Positions 34,743 through 43,926 of a DNA stretch of 64,000 nt are shown here, in pieces; the stretch's first letter is position 1, and every line of letters begins with the position of its first letter. A program made the translations under genes and the position numbers. The notes beneath the pieces were generated by a model. The model was not told where the DNA came from, ran no database searches, and saw only the letters and a list, made by a program, of their open reading frames with translations. This stretch comes from Bernardetia sp. MNP-M8 (GTDB taxonomy: Bacteria > Bacteroidota > Bacteroidia > Cytophagales > Bernardetiaceae): NCBI RefSeq assembly GCF_037126285.1, contig NZ_CP147012.1:4920676-4984675 (forward strand), in the 5' to 3' direction.

Positions 34743-35036
34743 ACAGGGTTTTAATCCTATTTTTATAGATAGCTAAAAATGCAAATTTATTTTTTTAGCC
34801 TTCTTAAGCAATTTGTAGTTTAATCCTCCAAAATATAGTAAATCAAGTTGCCTGCTCTAAGAAAGTATAACCATTCATTAATTCTACTTGTTTTGAATAA
34901 AAAAATAAATGGTCAAAATAAATCCTATCTAAAAAAGATTTAAAAACTGAAAATTTAAACTTTCAAAACTTCTTTGAGGTATCAGACAGATTTTGCTAAC
35001 CTATAAATGATTTGCTTACTTATTTATTGATTAATA
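34743..35036. repeat. 294-bp dispersed inverted repeat, right copy
   Basis: Reverse complement of 16267-16560 with three mismatches seen by eye. It starts with the hairpin arm ACAGGGTTTTAATCC and ends about 80 bases before the pdxA start, so the pdxA promoter may be close to or within it. Confidence 0.9.
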
Positions 35037-35119
35037 CAGATTATCAAATAGTTTTGTAATTTTGTGGTTATTGAGTTTCTCAAAAAAAAGATTTTATTCA
35101 TTTTAGTCAAAGCAGCACA

Positions 35120-36301
35120 TTGGAAAACGAATATTCAAAACCTTATTATCCTTTCGAATCTGATTCAGAAAATACAGATAATTTAGCCTTTCAAAAAAAA
35201 GAACGCCCAAAACGTTTTCGTCCAAAGATAGGAATTTCTATGGGCGATTTTAATGGTATCGGTATAGAAGTAATTCTCAAAACGCTTACAGATAGCCGAG
35301 TTTTAGAACTTTGCATTCCTGTTATTTTTGGTGCTGCACGAGTTTTTTCTCATTATAAGCGATTATTAAATATAGAATTTACATTTCAACAGCATTTTAT
35401 AGACGATGAAAATTTAGCTAATTCTATTCATAATCAAAAAGTAAATATTGTAAATTGTTCTTCTGCAAAAGTAGATGTTGAGGCTGGAAAAGTTACAGCA
35501 GAAGCTGGTGCATGTGCATTAGCAGCCTTGGAAGGAGCAACCAAAGCTATGAAAGAGGGTTGGATTGATGCCCTTGTTACTGCCCCAATCAATAAAGATA
35601 ATATTCAGTCTGAAACTTTTAATTTCCCTGGACATACCGAATATCTGACTGAAAAATTTAGCGTTGATAAAGTAAAAGATAGCTTAATGTTTTTGGTTCA
35701 TGAAAATTTACGTGTTGGTGTTGTTACAGGACATATTCCATTAAAAGACATTCCTACTGCCGTAACTGCTGAAAAAATTACGAACAAACTAAGCTTGATG
35801 TTACGTTCTTTGCGACAAGATTTTGGAATTGCAAAGCCAAAAGTTGCTCTCTTAGGACTTAATCCTCATGCAGGAGAAAATGGGCTTTTAGGAAATGAAG
35901 AAAAAGAGATTATTTTACCTGTAATAGAAAAATTTCGTCAAAAAGAGCATTTAGTTTACGGTGCTTTTCCTTCGGACGGTTTTTTTGGTGCAAAAGAATA
36001 TGAAAAATTTGACGGCATTTTGGCAATGTATCACGATCAGGGACTTATTCCATTCAAAACACTTGCTTTTAATGAAGGCATAAACTTTACAGCAGGTTTA
36101 CCTGTTGTACGAACATCACCAGACCACGGAACAGCTTACGGAATTGCAGGCAAAAATATAGCAGATGAAAGTTCCTTCCGAAACGCTTTATTTTTAGCTA
36201 TTGATACTCTAAAAAGTCGAATTGATTTTGAAATAACAAATCAAGAAAAAAATCAACACAAACAAAGACGCAAAGAAGAACGTAAAAGGAATAGAGGTTA
36301 A
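35120..36301 (+). CDS. pdxA: 4-hydroxythreonine-4-phosphate dehydrogenase
   Basis: 393 aa. PdxA motifs are clear: GDFNGIGIEV near the start of the fold (about 43-52), VTAPINKDNI, metal-site histidines in FPGHTEYLT, TGHIPLK and YHDQGLIPFKT, and GTSPDHGTAYGIAG-like RTSPDHGTAYGIAG. It oxidises 4-phosphohydroxy-threonine in vitamin B6 synthesis. The only plausible start in the open frame is TTG at 35120, which gives a 35-residue charged extension (ENEYSKPYYPFESDSEN); no in-frame ATG precedes MGDFNG. The tail is unusually basic (KNQHKQRRKEERKRNRG). pdxJ is not adjacent. Confidence 0.93.
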   Translation: MENEYSKPYYPFESDSENTDNLAFQKKERPKRFRPKIGISMGDFNGIGIEVILKTLTDSRVLELCIPVIFGAARVFSHYKRLLNIEFTFQQHFIDDENLANSIHNQKVNIVNCSSAKVDVEAGKVTAEAGACALAALEGATKAMKEGWIDALVTAPINKDNIQSETFNFPGHTEYLTEKFSVDKVKDSLMFLVHENLRVGVVTGHIPLKDIPTAVTAEKITNKLSLMLRSLRQDFGIAKPKVALLGLNPHAGENGLLGNEEKEIILPVIEKFRQKEHLVYGAFPSDGFFGAKEYEKFDGILAMYHDQGLIPFKTLAFNEGINFTAGLPVVRTSPDHGTAYGIAGKNIADESSFRNALFLAIDTLKSRIDFEITNQEKNQHKQRRKEERKRNRG

Positions 36302-36372
36302 AGTTTTGTACCTTTACTTTTTACTAAATTTTAGATAAAGCCTTTTTAAAGAAAAAACATAATTCTATTAAG

Positions 36373-36549
36373 TGCACTGTTTCAAAAGTTTCGTAATGTT
36401 TTTTGTGTGTTCAACTCCCCAGAGTTGAACAAAACGTTTCCTCAGAAGCATGATTTATTTGCTTGAATCACGCTTCTGAGGAAGCGAAACATTCAGTTCT
36501 GAGGAACTAAATGCACAACAAAATATAAAATAACTTATTAAACAGTGTA
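36373..36549. mobile_element. MITE-like element, family A, copy 2
   Basis: 177 bp, ends TGCACTGTTTCAAAAG and AAACAGTGTA, flanked by TTAAG on both sides. The cargo is the same set of nested hairpins in the same orientation as 11027-11203, with the central loop inverted (ATTTATTTGCTTGAAT instead of ATTCAAGCAAATAAAT). Confidence 0.85.
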
Positions 36550-36582
36550 TTAAGTTAGGAATAAAAATTAGTTTCATTTTTT

Positions 36583-38703
36583 ATGATAAGAAAAAAAATA
36601 TCACGTTTTAATTTTTCTATCTTCTCGTTTTTAATTTTATCCTTAGCTTTTAGTTGCTACTTTTTTCTTGTGCCTTGTAGTTATGCTCAATCAGAATTGG
36701 ATAGTATTCATAAAGATACTTTGCAGAATATTGAAAATACAAATCAAGAACAACTAAAATACAATCAGACCAAGAAAAAAGAAGTAGATATATTGATAGC
36801 TAAACTAGAAAAAACAACACCAAAACTAAAGACAGAATTATTTCTACAAATTTCAGAGTTTTATAGAACAGAATTAAGAGATTCTGATAAAGCATTAGAA
36901 TATGCAACTTTAGCCGTCAAGCAATCCAATGAATTACGAGATAAAAATCTAATTGCTCAATCTTCTATACAAGCAGGTGCGTTACACAGAAACAGGGGAG
37001 AATCAGATTTCGCCCTTACTTTGCTTCTCAGAGGATTAAGTGCAGCAGAAGAAATAGGAAATGACTCTCTGCAAACTGATGCTTTACACAAAATAGCTGT
37101 TACTTATCTTTTAATGAGAGATTTTGAACAGTCTTATGAATATGCTCTAAAAGAAGAAAAACTATGGCGAAAATTAGGCTCTGAATATGGATTGGCAAGT
37201 GCAGTAAACTTAAAAGGAATTAGTCTTATTTATCTCAAACGTTTAGATGAAGCCATTCAATCATTAGAACAAGGATTAGTAATTGCCAAAAAATTAGAAA
37301 ATGATGATTTATTGTATAAATTATTTTCTAATCTAGCAGATGCACATCTCAAAAAAGAAGAATTGGGAAAAGCAGTTTCTTATATTACTAAAAGTAAAGA
37401 AATTACAGAAAGAATAAATGATAACTATGGGAATATTGCAAATATGTTAAAAATGGGTGAAATTTATTCTGCCAAAGGAGAGATATCAAAAGCAATTAAT
37501 ACAGCCGAAAAAGGTGTAGATTTAGCTCAAAATTTTCGTTATGCTGCTCTTGCAAGAAATGGATATGAAGCATTAAGAGAAATTTATTTTAGAGCAGGAA
37601 ACTATAAAAAAGCATTTGAAAATCAATCTCTTGCAGTTGCCATGAATGATAGCCTTTCAAATATTAGTCGTAGGCATCAAGTTTCAAATATGCAAACTTA
37701 CTACGAATCTGAAAGAAAAAATAGAGAAAATCAATTATTAAAAGAAGAGAGTAAAAATAAAAATCTAACTCTTTATCTTATTTCAGCAGTTGCATTAATA
37801 GCCTTTTTGTTAGTTGGTTTATTTATTTATAGAACACAAATAAAGAAAAAAACAATTACTAGACTACGCAAACAAAATGATGAAATTCGTTCTGTTTACG
37901 AACAAATGTCCAAACAAGCAACCATTATAAATGATACAAATACGACTCTTACAGAAAGTATTAATTATGCTCGTCGTATTCAAGATGCTATGCAGGTCAA
38001 TACAACCACTATTTTTGAAGAATTAAATGATTATTTTATAATAGACCGTCCTAGAGATATTGTAAGTGGAGATTGCTATTGGTTTGAACAGAGACAAGGA
38101 GAATTTTATGTAGCTTTGGCAGACTGTACAGGACATGGAATACCAGGAGCTTTTATGACAATTCTGTGTAACTCTTTATTAAACGATATTTTTAACTCTC
38201 GTCAAGGTGTTCGTTCGCCTGCCGAAATGCTTATTGAATTACATCGTCGTTTGATTCATCATTTACATCAACACAAAAGTAATGTACAAGATGGAATGGA
38301 CATTGCGCTTTGCCGTATCAATACAACTGAAAAAACGCTAACTTACTCAGGAGCAAAACAGCCTTTGTTGTATGTTGATAAAGATGGAGAATTCAATCGC
38401 TTTAAAGCAAGTTCGCTACCTATTGGTGGACACGAAGTAAAAATAAAACGCAAATTTGAAGATATTACTATTCATTATCAAATAGGAGATAGTCTATACA
38501 TAACATCTGATGGTTTCCAAGACCAATTTGGAGGGAAAAACGATAAAAAATTTATGAGCAAACGTTTGTATGATATGCTTAGTCAAACTCATAAAATGCC
38601 TCTAGAAAAACAAAAAATTCATATAGAAAATCAGTTAGAAAAATGGCAAGCAAACAATGACCAAACTGATGATATAATGATGATAGGAATAAAATTATCT
38701 TAA
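36583..38703 (+). CDS. TPR-repeat membrane protein with SpoIIE-type PP2C phosphatase
   Basis: 706 aa. A signal peptide (cleaved about residue 36, SYAQ) leads to a periplasmic array of about six tetratricopeptide repeats (80-350; ALEYATLAVKQS, QSYEYALKEEKL, EAIQSLEQGLVIAKK). One transmembrane helix (about 396-416, LYLISAVALIAFLLVGLFIY), a coiled coil (420-460) and a cytoplasmic SpoIIE/PP2C domain (about 485-706) follow. Metal-site motifs GDCYWF, ADCTGHGIPGAFM, DGMDIAL, SDGFQDQFGG and QTDDIMM are intact. It probably dephosphorylates an anti-anti-sigma-type or similar protein on a periplasmic cue. Confidence 0.9.
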   Translation: MIRKKISRFNFSIFSFLILSLAFSCYFFLVPCSYAQSELDSIHKDTLQNIENTNQEQLKYNQTKKKEVDILIAKLEKTTPKLKTELFLQISEFYRTELRDSDKALEYATLAVKQSNELRDKNLIAQSSIQAGALHRNRGESDFALTLLLRGLSAAEEIGNDSLQTDALHKIAVTYLLMRDFEQSYEYALKEEKLWRKLGSEYGLASAVNLKGISLIYLKRLDEAIQSLEQGLVIAKKLENDDLLYKLFSNLADAHLKKEELGKAVSYITKSKEITERINDNYGNIANMLKMGEIYSAKGEISKAINTAEKGVDLAQNFRYAALARNGYEALREIYFRAGNYKKAFENQSLAVAMNDSLSNISRRHQVSNMQTYYESERKNRENQLLKEESKNKNLTLYLISAVALIAFLLVGLFIYRTQIKKKTITRLRKQNDEIRSVYEQMSKQATIINDTNTTLTESINYARRIQDAMQVNTTTIFEELNDYFIIDRPRDIVSGDCYWFEQRQGEFYVALADCTGHGIPGAFMTILCNSLLNDIFNSRQGVRSPAEMLIELHRRLIHHLHQHKSNVQDGMDIALCRINTTEKTLTYSGAKQPLLYVDKDGEFNRFKASSLPIGGHEVKIKRKFEDITIHYQIGDSLYITSDGFQDQFGGKNDKKFMSKRLYDMLSQTHKMPLEKQKIHIENQLEKWQANNDQTDDIMMIGIKLS

Positions 38704-38800
38704 AAAATAGCAAGAAAAAAGACTGGAGAATAAGGCTTTAAGTTTCTTAAACTCCCTAATTAATTTTTTATATAAATACACAAAGCTTACCTACTGCATT

Positions 38801-38827
38801 TAACTGGTAACTGATAACTGATAACTG
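38801..38827 (+). repeat. Reiterated AACTGATAACTG repeat abutting a start codon
   Basis: TAACTGGTAACTGATAACTG followed by ATAACTG, immediately followed by the ATG of the ABC exporter gene. Related tracts are at 41699-41735 and 42591-42627. Confidence 0.75.
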
Positions 38828-40675
38828 ATGAAAGTGATTTGGCGATTAATGGGCTTTATGCGACCTTTTCGGTCTTTTGTGCCTTTTTATATTTTGGTTT
38901 CTATATTAGCAATTATTTTTGGAGCAATTAATTTTACACTTCTAGCTCCTCTGTTAAAAATTCTTTTTTTAGATGAAACACCTACACAGATTGCTGTAGC
39001 AGCACCTACATTTTCTTGGTCATTGACTTATTTTGAAGATATTTTCAATTATTATTTTCACAAAATTATAATTGAAGAAGGAAAAATGGAAGCTCTTTAC
39101 TTTGTTTGTAAAGTATTGGTTCTTACTGTTTTCTTATCTAATATATTTCGTTATTTGGCGTTATTTATTGTCAATACTGTTCGCTTGAAAGCAACTGTAA
39201 AACTTCAAAATCAACTTTTTAAAAATATACTTTCCTTAAATGTAGGTTATTTTTCACAGGAGCGAAAAGGAGATTTGATGTCTCGTTTTTCAAATGATGC
39301 TAGAGAAGTAGAAGTTTGGGTGTACAACGAATTTAAGGTTTTGATTCGTGCTCCCCTTACCTTTATAGTTTATTTTAGTTTGCTTGTTTATTGGTCTTGG
39401 GAACTCACTTTATTTGCATTTATATTTTTACCTATTTCTGGTGGAATCATTGCCCTTATTTCCCGTAAACTTCGCAAAAGTAGCGATATTTCACAGACTG
39501 TATTAGGTGATATGTTGTCTATGTTAGATGAACTTTTATCAGGAATAAAGATTGTAAATGCTTTTAATGCACAAAATTTTATTCTTTCAAGGTTTGAAAA
39601 ATTAAATGAACTTTACCGTTCTTCTAGAACCTCTTATGATAATAAAAGAGACATATCTGCACCTATTTCTGAGTTTTTAGGAGTCGCTACCATTGCAGTT
39701 TTATTATTATATGGTGGAAATATGGTTTTGACAGAACAAATAACTGCTGGAACTTTTCTCGTTTATATTGCTGTCTTTTCTCAAATTATTCCTCCTATAA
39801 AAGATATGTCTACACTCATTACTAACCTACAAAGGGGAATCATTGCAGGAAAAAGAGTTTTTGAAGTGTTGGATATTCAAACTACAATAAATGACCTTCC
39901 AAATGCAAAAGAACTAAAACAGTTTTCTGATAAAATAGAAATCAAAGATCTTCATTTTTCTTATAAAATAAGTAAAGAAGAAGAAGGAATTATAGAAAAG
40001 CAGGTTTTAAATGGAATAAACCTAACCATAAACAAAGGTGAAATAGTTGCTTTAGTAGGAATGTCAGGAGGAGGGAAATCTACTCTTGCCGATTTGGTTG
40101 CTCGTTTTTATGACCCACAACAAGGAGATATTTTATTAGACAACCGTTCTTTGAGAGAATGGACACTTCACTCTTTGCATTCTCACATGGGAATTGTGAC
40201 CCAAGAAGCTATTTTATTTAATGATACAATTTTCAATAATATTGCCTTTGGAATAGAAACAGCAACACAGGAAGATGTAGAGAAAGCTGCCAAAATTGCC
40301 AATGCACACGAATTTATCATCAAAACTGAAGACGGTTATCAAACAAATATCGGCGATAGAGGAAGCAAACTTTCAGGAGGACAACGCCAACGCATCAGTA
40401 TTGCAAGAGCTGTTTTGAAAAACCCTGCTATTTTGATTTTAGATGAAGCTACTTCTGCCCTAGATTCTGAATCCGAACAACTTGTACAAGAAGCTCTTTA
40501 TAAATTGATGGAAGGACGAACTACACTTGTAATTGCACACCGTTTGAGTACCATTCAACATGCTGATAAAATTGTAGTGATTAATGATGGAAAGGTAATT
40601 GAAACAGGAACACATCAAAATCTAATAGAAAAACAAGGGGCATATTCTAAATTGGTAGAAATGCAGATGATGTAG
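38828..40675 (+). CDS. ABC exporter, MsbA-like permease/ATPase fusion
   Basis: 615 aa half-transporter. The transmembrane domain (about 1-350, six helices) is followed by an ATPase with Walker A GMSGGGKST (about 408-416), Q-loop TQEAILFND, signature LSGGQRQR (about 514-521), Walker B ILILDEATSALD and the H-loop IAHRLST. The order fits MsbA/lipid or multidrug exporters that work as homodimers. It may flip lipid A or another lipid, but no genetic neighbour supports a specific cargo. The translation start abuts a reiterated repeat. Confidence 0.92.
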   Translation: MKVIWRLMGFMRPFRSFVPFYILVSILAIIFGAINFTLLAPLLKILFLDETPTQIAVAAPTFSWSLTYFEDIFNYYFHKIIIEEGKMEALYFVCKVLVLTVFLSNIFRYLALFIVNTVRLKATVKLQNQLFKNILSLNVGYFSQERKGDLMSRFSNDAREVEVWVYNEFKVLIRAPLTFIVYFSLLVYWSWELTLFAFIFLPISGGIIALISRKLRKSSDISQTVLGDMLSMLDELLSGIKIVNAFNAQNFILSRFEKLNELYRSSRTSYDNKRDISAPISEFLGVATIAVLLLYGGNMVLTEQITAGTFLVYIAVFSQIIPPIKDMSTLITNLQRGIIAGKRVFEVLDIQTTINDLPNAKELKQFSDKIEIKDLHFSYKISKEEEGIIEKQVLNGINLTINKGEIVALVGMSGGGKSTLADLVARFYDPQQGDILLDNRSLREWTLHSLHSHMGIVTQEAILFNDTIFNNIAFGIETATQEDVEKAAKIANAHEFIIKTEDGYQTNIGDRGSKLSGGQRQRISIARAVLKNPAILILDEATSALDSESEQLVQEALYKLMEGRTTLVIAHRLSTIQHADKIVVINDGKVIETGTHQNLIEKQGAYSKLVEMQMM

Positions 40676-40687
40676 TATTTGTATTTT

Positions 40688-41611
40688 CTATCTTAAAGAA
40701 TAAACAAAAAGTGTATCGTTTTCAATTTTAAAAATAGTCTGACAAAACGAAATACTATTTTGATTTTTGGGTAGAATTGTACACGCATCATAAGGCATTC
40801 CAAACATCATTGGTTCAAGGCTAGTTTCAAGTGTATCTATACTTTTATCTTGATGCACTTGAATAGTAAAATATTCTGTTCTAGAAGGTGCTGGCATTAA
40901 ATTGTATTCTCTTCTATATTCATTCAATTTTTTATCTTCTTTGGGTGCTGTCAAAAATAAAATCATTGAATTTTTGTAAGGAATAAAACCAAGTAAATGA
41001 TGACTTAGATTATCATAAAAAAATACTTCTTCAGCTTTTTCATAGATTTTCATCATTTCTTCGTGTGAATTTCTGTACGCTTGACTAACCAAAGAATCAA
41101 AATTATCATTTGAAGTAAGCATTTTAGGGTTTTCAATTCTCATAATAGAAGAATAACAACCCATGTGACAATCCATTCCAATTATCCAGTATGAATCCTC
41201 CAAATAATAAATAGCTTGAGGATTATCCATAATTGTATAATAAAAAATGCCTGTTTTCTTGTCTTCGAAAATGACTAAAGAAGTACCATAGTCATAAGGA
41301 ATTACTCTTATTTTATAATTTTCATCTTCTCCTTTTAATGGTTTATCATTTGAATTAAATGTAAAATAAGTCTGAAAATAATTTTCAGTTTTGGCAGTAT
41401 CTACCAATTTATTATCCTTGATTTGAGCAAAATAGATTCTATCTCTTGTTACTAATTCAAAACAAAATTCTTTCTCATCATAACCCTTAAAATTTTCTAT
41501 TTTTCGATGCTGAATAGTTATTTTTGGCTTTTTGAGTTTATTTTCTGTATTCTGACACGAAATCAAACCAAGAAATAAAATACTCAAATAGACACAAAAA
41601 AGTAATTTCAT
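40688..41611 (-). CDS. Putative lipoprotein, unknown
   Basis: 307 aa from ATG at 41611 (MKLLFCVYLS, lipobox LGLISC, Cys about 19). An upstream in-frame ATG at 41656 would put 15 residues before the signal peptide and is less likely. The mature domain alternates short beta strands (FELVTRDRIYFAQIKDNKL, KIRVIPYDYGTSLVIFEDK, YWIIGMDCHMGCYSSIM), suggesting a beta-propeller or beta-sheet fold. CHMGC could be a metal or disulfide site. No family was recognised. It is convergent with the exporter gene, 12 bases apart. Confidence 0.6.
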   Translation of the reverse strand: MKLLFCVYLSILFLGLISCQNTENKLKKPKITIQHRKIENFKGYDEKEFCFELVTRDRIYFAQIKDNKLVDTAKTENYFQTYFTFNSNDKPLKGEDENYKIRVIPYDYGTSLVIFEDKKTGIFYYTIMDNPQAIYYLEDSYWIIGMDCHMGCYSSIMRIENPKMLTSNDNFDSLVSQAYRNSHEEMMKIYEKAEEVFFYDNLSHHLLGFIPYKNSMILFLTAPKEDKKLNEYRREYNLMPAPSRTEYFTIQVHQDKSIDTLETSLEPMMFGMPYDACTILPKNQNSISFCQTIFKIENDTLFVYSLR

Positions 41612-41698
41612 AGGTTTTGAAAGAATTAAATTATCAAAATTAAAAAATGAGTTCAAAGTATTATTTTATCTTTGTAAAAAACTAAAAATCAAAGGTAA

Positions 41699-41735
41699 TT
41701 AACTGATTACTGGTAACTGATAAAACTGATAACTG
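41699..41735 (+). repeat. Reiterated AACTGATTACTGGTAACTG repeat before tatD
   Basis: Imperfect iterations of AACTGAT(T)A between 41699 and 41735, ending six bases before the start codon. Confidence 0.7.
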
Positions 41736-41740
41736 AAAAT

Positions 41741-42508
41741 ATGAATTTTATAGACACGCACGCCCATTTGTACGACAAAAAATTTAAACCTGACTGGAAT
41801 GAGTTAGTAGATAGACTCAATGATACAGGAATAGAACGAGTTTACTTACCAAATATTGACCACGCTTCCATCGAACCCATGTTTGAAATTGAAGCAAAAG
41901 ACAAAGAGCGTTTTATTCCTATGATGGGTTTGCACCCTTGTTCGGTCAAGAAAGATTTTGAAAAGGAATTATATATTGTGGAAGAATGGCTAAACAAGCG
42001 CAAATTTTCAGCTGTTGGAGAAATTGGACTAGATTTATATTGGGATAAATCCTTTTTCGAACAGCAAAAAGAAGCCTTTGAAATTCAGATAAATTGGGCT
42101 AAAAAATTCAATATTCCGATTGCCATTCATACACGAGAATCAACTGACGAAGCATTAGATATTTTAGAAAATCTCAAAGATGATAACTTAAAAGGTGTCT
42201 TTCATTGTTTTGGTGGAACTTTAGAACAGGCTGAAAGAATACAAAAACTGGATTTTTTGATGGGAATTGGTGGAGTAGTTACTTACAAAAATGGAGGTTT
42301 AGATAAAGTTTTGCCAAGCGTAGATTTGAAATATTTGATTTTGGAAACTGATGCGCCTTATCTTTCACCTGTTCCACACAGAGGAAAACGAAATGAAAGC
42401 AGTTACATTCCAATTATTGCTAAGCAAATTGCTGAAATAAAAGGACTTACAATAAAAGAAGTAGCTGAAAAAACTACTCAAAATGCTAAGAAATTATTTG
42501 GGAATTAG
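41741..42508 (+). CDS. TatD-family metal-dependent hydrolase
   Basis: 255 aa, the usual length. Metal ligands are visible: H7 and H9 in DTHAHLYD, Glu in GEIGLDLYWD, His in IAIHTRES, His in GVFHCFGG and Asp in LETDAPYLSP. TatD/YcfH proteins are deoxyribonucleases or 3'-5' exonucleases involved in DNA repair, and some act on D-aminoacyl-tRNA. Its start follows a reiterated repeat. The asparaginase gene follows 120 bases downstream. Confidence 0.93.
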   Translation: MNFIDTHAHLYDKKFKPDWNELVDRLNDTGIERVYLPNIDHASIEPMFEIEAKDKERFIPMMGLHPCSVKKDFEKELYIVEEWLNKRKFSAVGEIGLDLYWDKSFFEQQKEAFEIQINWAKKFNIPIAIHTRESTDEALDILENLKDDNLKGVFHCFGGTLEQAERIQKLDFLMGIGGVVTYKNGGLDKVLPSVDLKYLILETDAPYLSPVPHRGKRNESSYIPIIAKQIAEIKGLTIKEVAEKTTQNAKKLFGN

Positions 42509-42590
42509 GAAATGAAAAGGCTAGGAATTGGGACATGAAAAATTGGAATTAGAAAATAAAAATTAAATTTACAACGTACTAGTAATTGAA

Positions 42591-42627
42591 ATTAACTGAT
42601 TACTAGTAACTAATTACTGGTAACTGA
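42591..42627 (+). repeat. Reiterated ACTGATTACTAGTAACTAATT repeat before ansA
   Basis: Iterations of AACTGATTA, CTAGTAACTAAT and TACTGGTAACTG end two bases before the ATG of ansA. Confidence 0.7.
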
Positions 42628-42628
42628 A

Positions 42629-43765
42629 ATGCTTTTAGACCAATACAACATCATAAAATTACGTACAGCTGCCGATGAGGATTGCAAAACGTCAATTTTG
42701 GTAATTTATACAGGAGGAACAATCGGAATGGATTACGATGAAAATGGTAGTCTTGTCCCTTTTGATTTTGAAATTTTATTGGAAAAAGTTCCTGAACTGA
42801 CTCGTTTTAAGTTTTGGCTGACGATGCTTGTTCCTTTCGAACCTATGGACTCGTCAAATATGGGAACAGAACATTGGCTCAGTATGAGTTGGTTAATTGA
42901 AGAATTATATGATGAGTTTGACGGCTTTGTGATTTTGCATGGAACAGATACGATGTCTTATTCAGCTTCTGCAATGAGCTTTTTACTTCAAAATTTAGCT
43001 AAACCTGTAATTCTGACTGGCGCACAAATTCCGATAAGCGCACACCGAACTGATGCAAGAGAAAATTTAATTGGAGCTTTAGAAATTGCTTCTATGCAAG
43101 AAAATAAAAAACAGATTACCATTACAGAAGATGGAAGTGAAATAATTAAGGAACAAAATGTAGCTCTAGTTCCAGAAGTATGTGTCTATTTTGATAATCT
43201 GCTCTTGAGAGGAAATCGTTCTAAAAAAGTTCAGAGTCTAAACTTCACAGCCTTCGAATCTCAAAATTATCCTCATCTTGCTGAAGCAGGAATTTTTATT
43301 AATTATTCTAAAAGCTATATTCTTCCTGTTCCGACAAGAAAGTTAGATTTTAAAAGTGCAATGGATAATAATGTGGTACTTTGGAAAATCCATCCTAGTA
43401 TGAATCCGAAATATTATCTTCCAATGCTAGAAAATGAAAATCTAAAAGGCTTAGTTTTGGAGTCATTTGGTTCTGGAAACATTCCAACTGAAAAATGGAT
43501 TATCGATATTTTAGAAAAAATTATTAATCGTGGAGTAGTCGTTGTAAATGTTTCTCAATGTGCTGGTGGTTATGTTTTGCAAGGACATTATGAAACAAGT
43601 CACGCCCTTACACAAATAGGCGTAATTAGTGGAAATGACTTGACTTCAGAAGCTGCACTTACAAAACTTATGTATCTCTTTGGAAATTATGACCACCAAA
43701 AAGAGAAGGAAAGAATAATTGAATTGCTACAAACTCCTCTTTGTGGAGAAATGACTTTGTTTTGA
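42629..43765 (+). CDS. ansA: L-asparaginase (type I)
   Basis: 378 aa, with the catalytic threonine T31 in YTGGTIGMDY and the second Thr-Asp pair in ILHGTDTMSYSA. LTGAQIPISAHRTDARENLIGAL is a signature of the AnsA subgroup. It has no signal peptide, so the enzyme should be cytoplasmic and hydrolyse asparagine to aspartate and ammonia. The length slightly exceeds E. coli AnsA because of an N-terminal extension (MLLDQYNIIKLRTAADEDC) that may be real or reflect a downstream start. Confidence 0.94.
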   Translation: MLLDQYNIIKLRTAADEDCKTSILVIYTGGTIGMDYDENGSLVPFDFEILLEKVPELTRFKFWLTMLVPFEPMDSSNMGTEHWLSMSWLIEELYDEFDGFVILHGTDTMSYSASAMSFLLQNLAKPVILTGAQIPISAHRTDARENLIGALEIASMQENKKQITITEDGSEIIKEQNVALVPEVCVYFDNLLLRGNRSKKVQSLNFTAFESQNYPHLAEAGIFINYSKSYILPVPTRKLDFKSAMDNNVVLWKIHPSMNPKYYLPMLENENLKGLVLESFGSGNIPTEKWIIDILEKIINRGVVVVNVSQCAGGYVLQGHYETSHALTQIGVISGNDLTSEAALTKLMYLFGNYDHQKEKERIIELLQTPLCGEMTLF

Positions 43766-43783
43766 TAAAAAATAATACTTTTT

Positions 43784-43805
43784 CACTCTAAAGAGTGAGC
43801 TACAT
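43784..43805 (+). repeat. Short palindromic repeat, second copy
   Basis: CACTCTAAAGAGTGAGCTAC followed by AT, nearly identical to 2483-2504. Confidence 0.6.
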
Positions 43806-43815
43806 AAATGACATA

Positions 43816-43860
43816 AAAAAAATGCTTGAAATTTCTAATTAGAAATTTCAAGCATTTTTT
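43816..43860. terminator. Bidirectional terminator between ansA and nqrF
   Basis: A near-perfect palindrome: AAAAAATGCTTGAAATTTCT pairs with AGAAATTTCAAGCATTTTTT across AATT. It can serve both convergent genes. Confidence 0.9.
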
Positions 43861-43926
43861 ATTTATCTATAAGTAATGAAGCTAATGGTTTTACCTTCAT
43901 AATTCACCATTCATAATTTCACTTTC

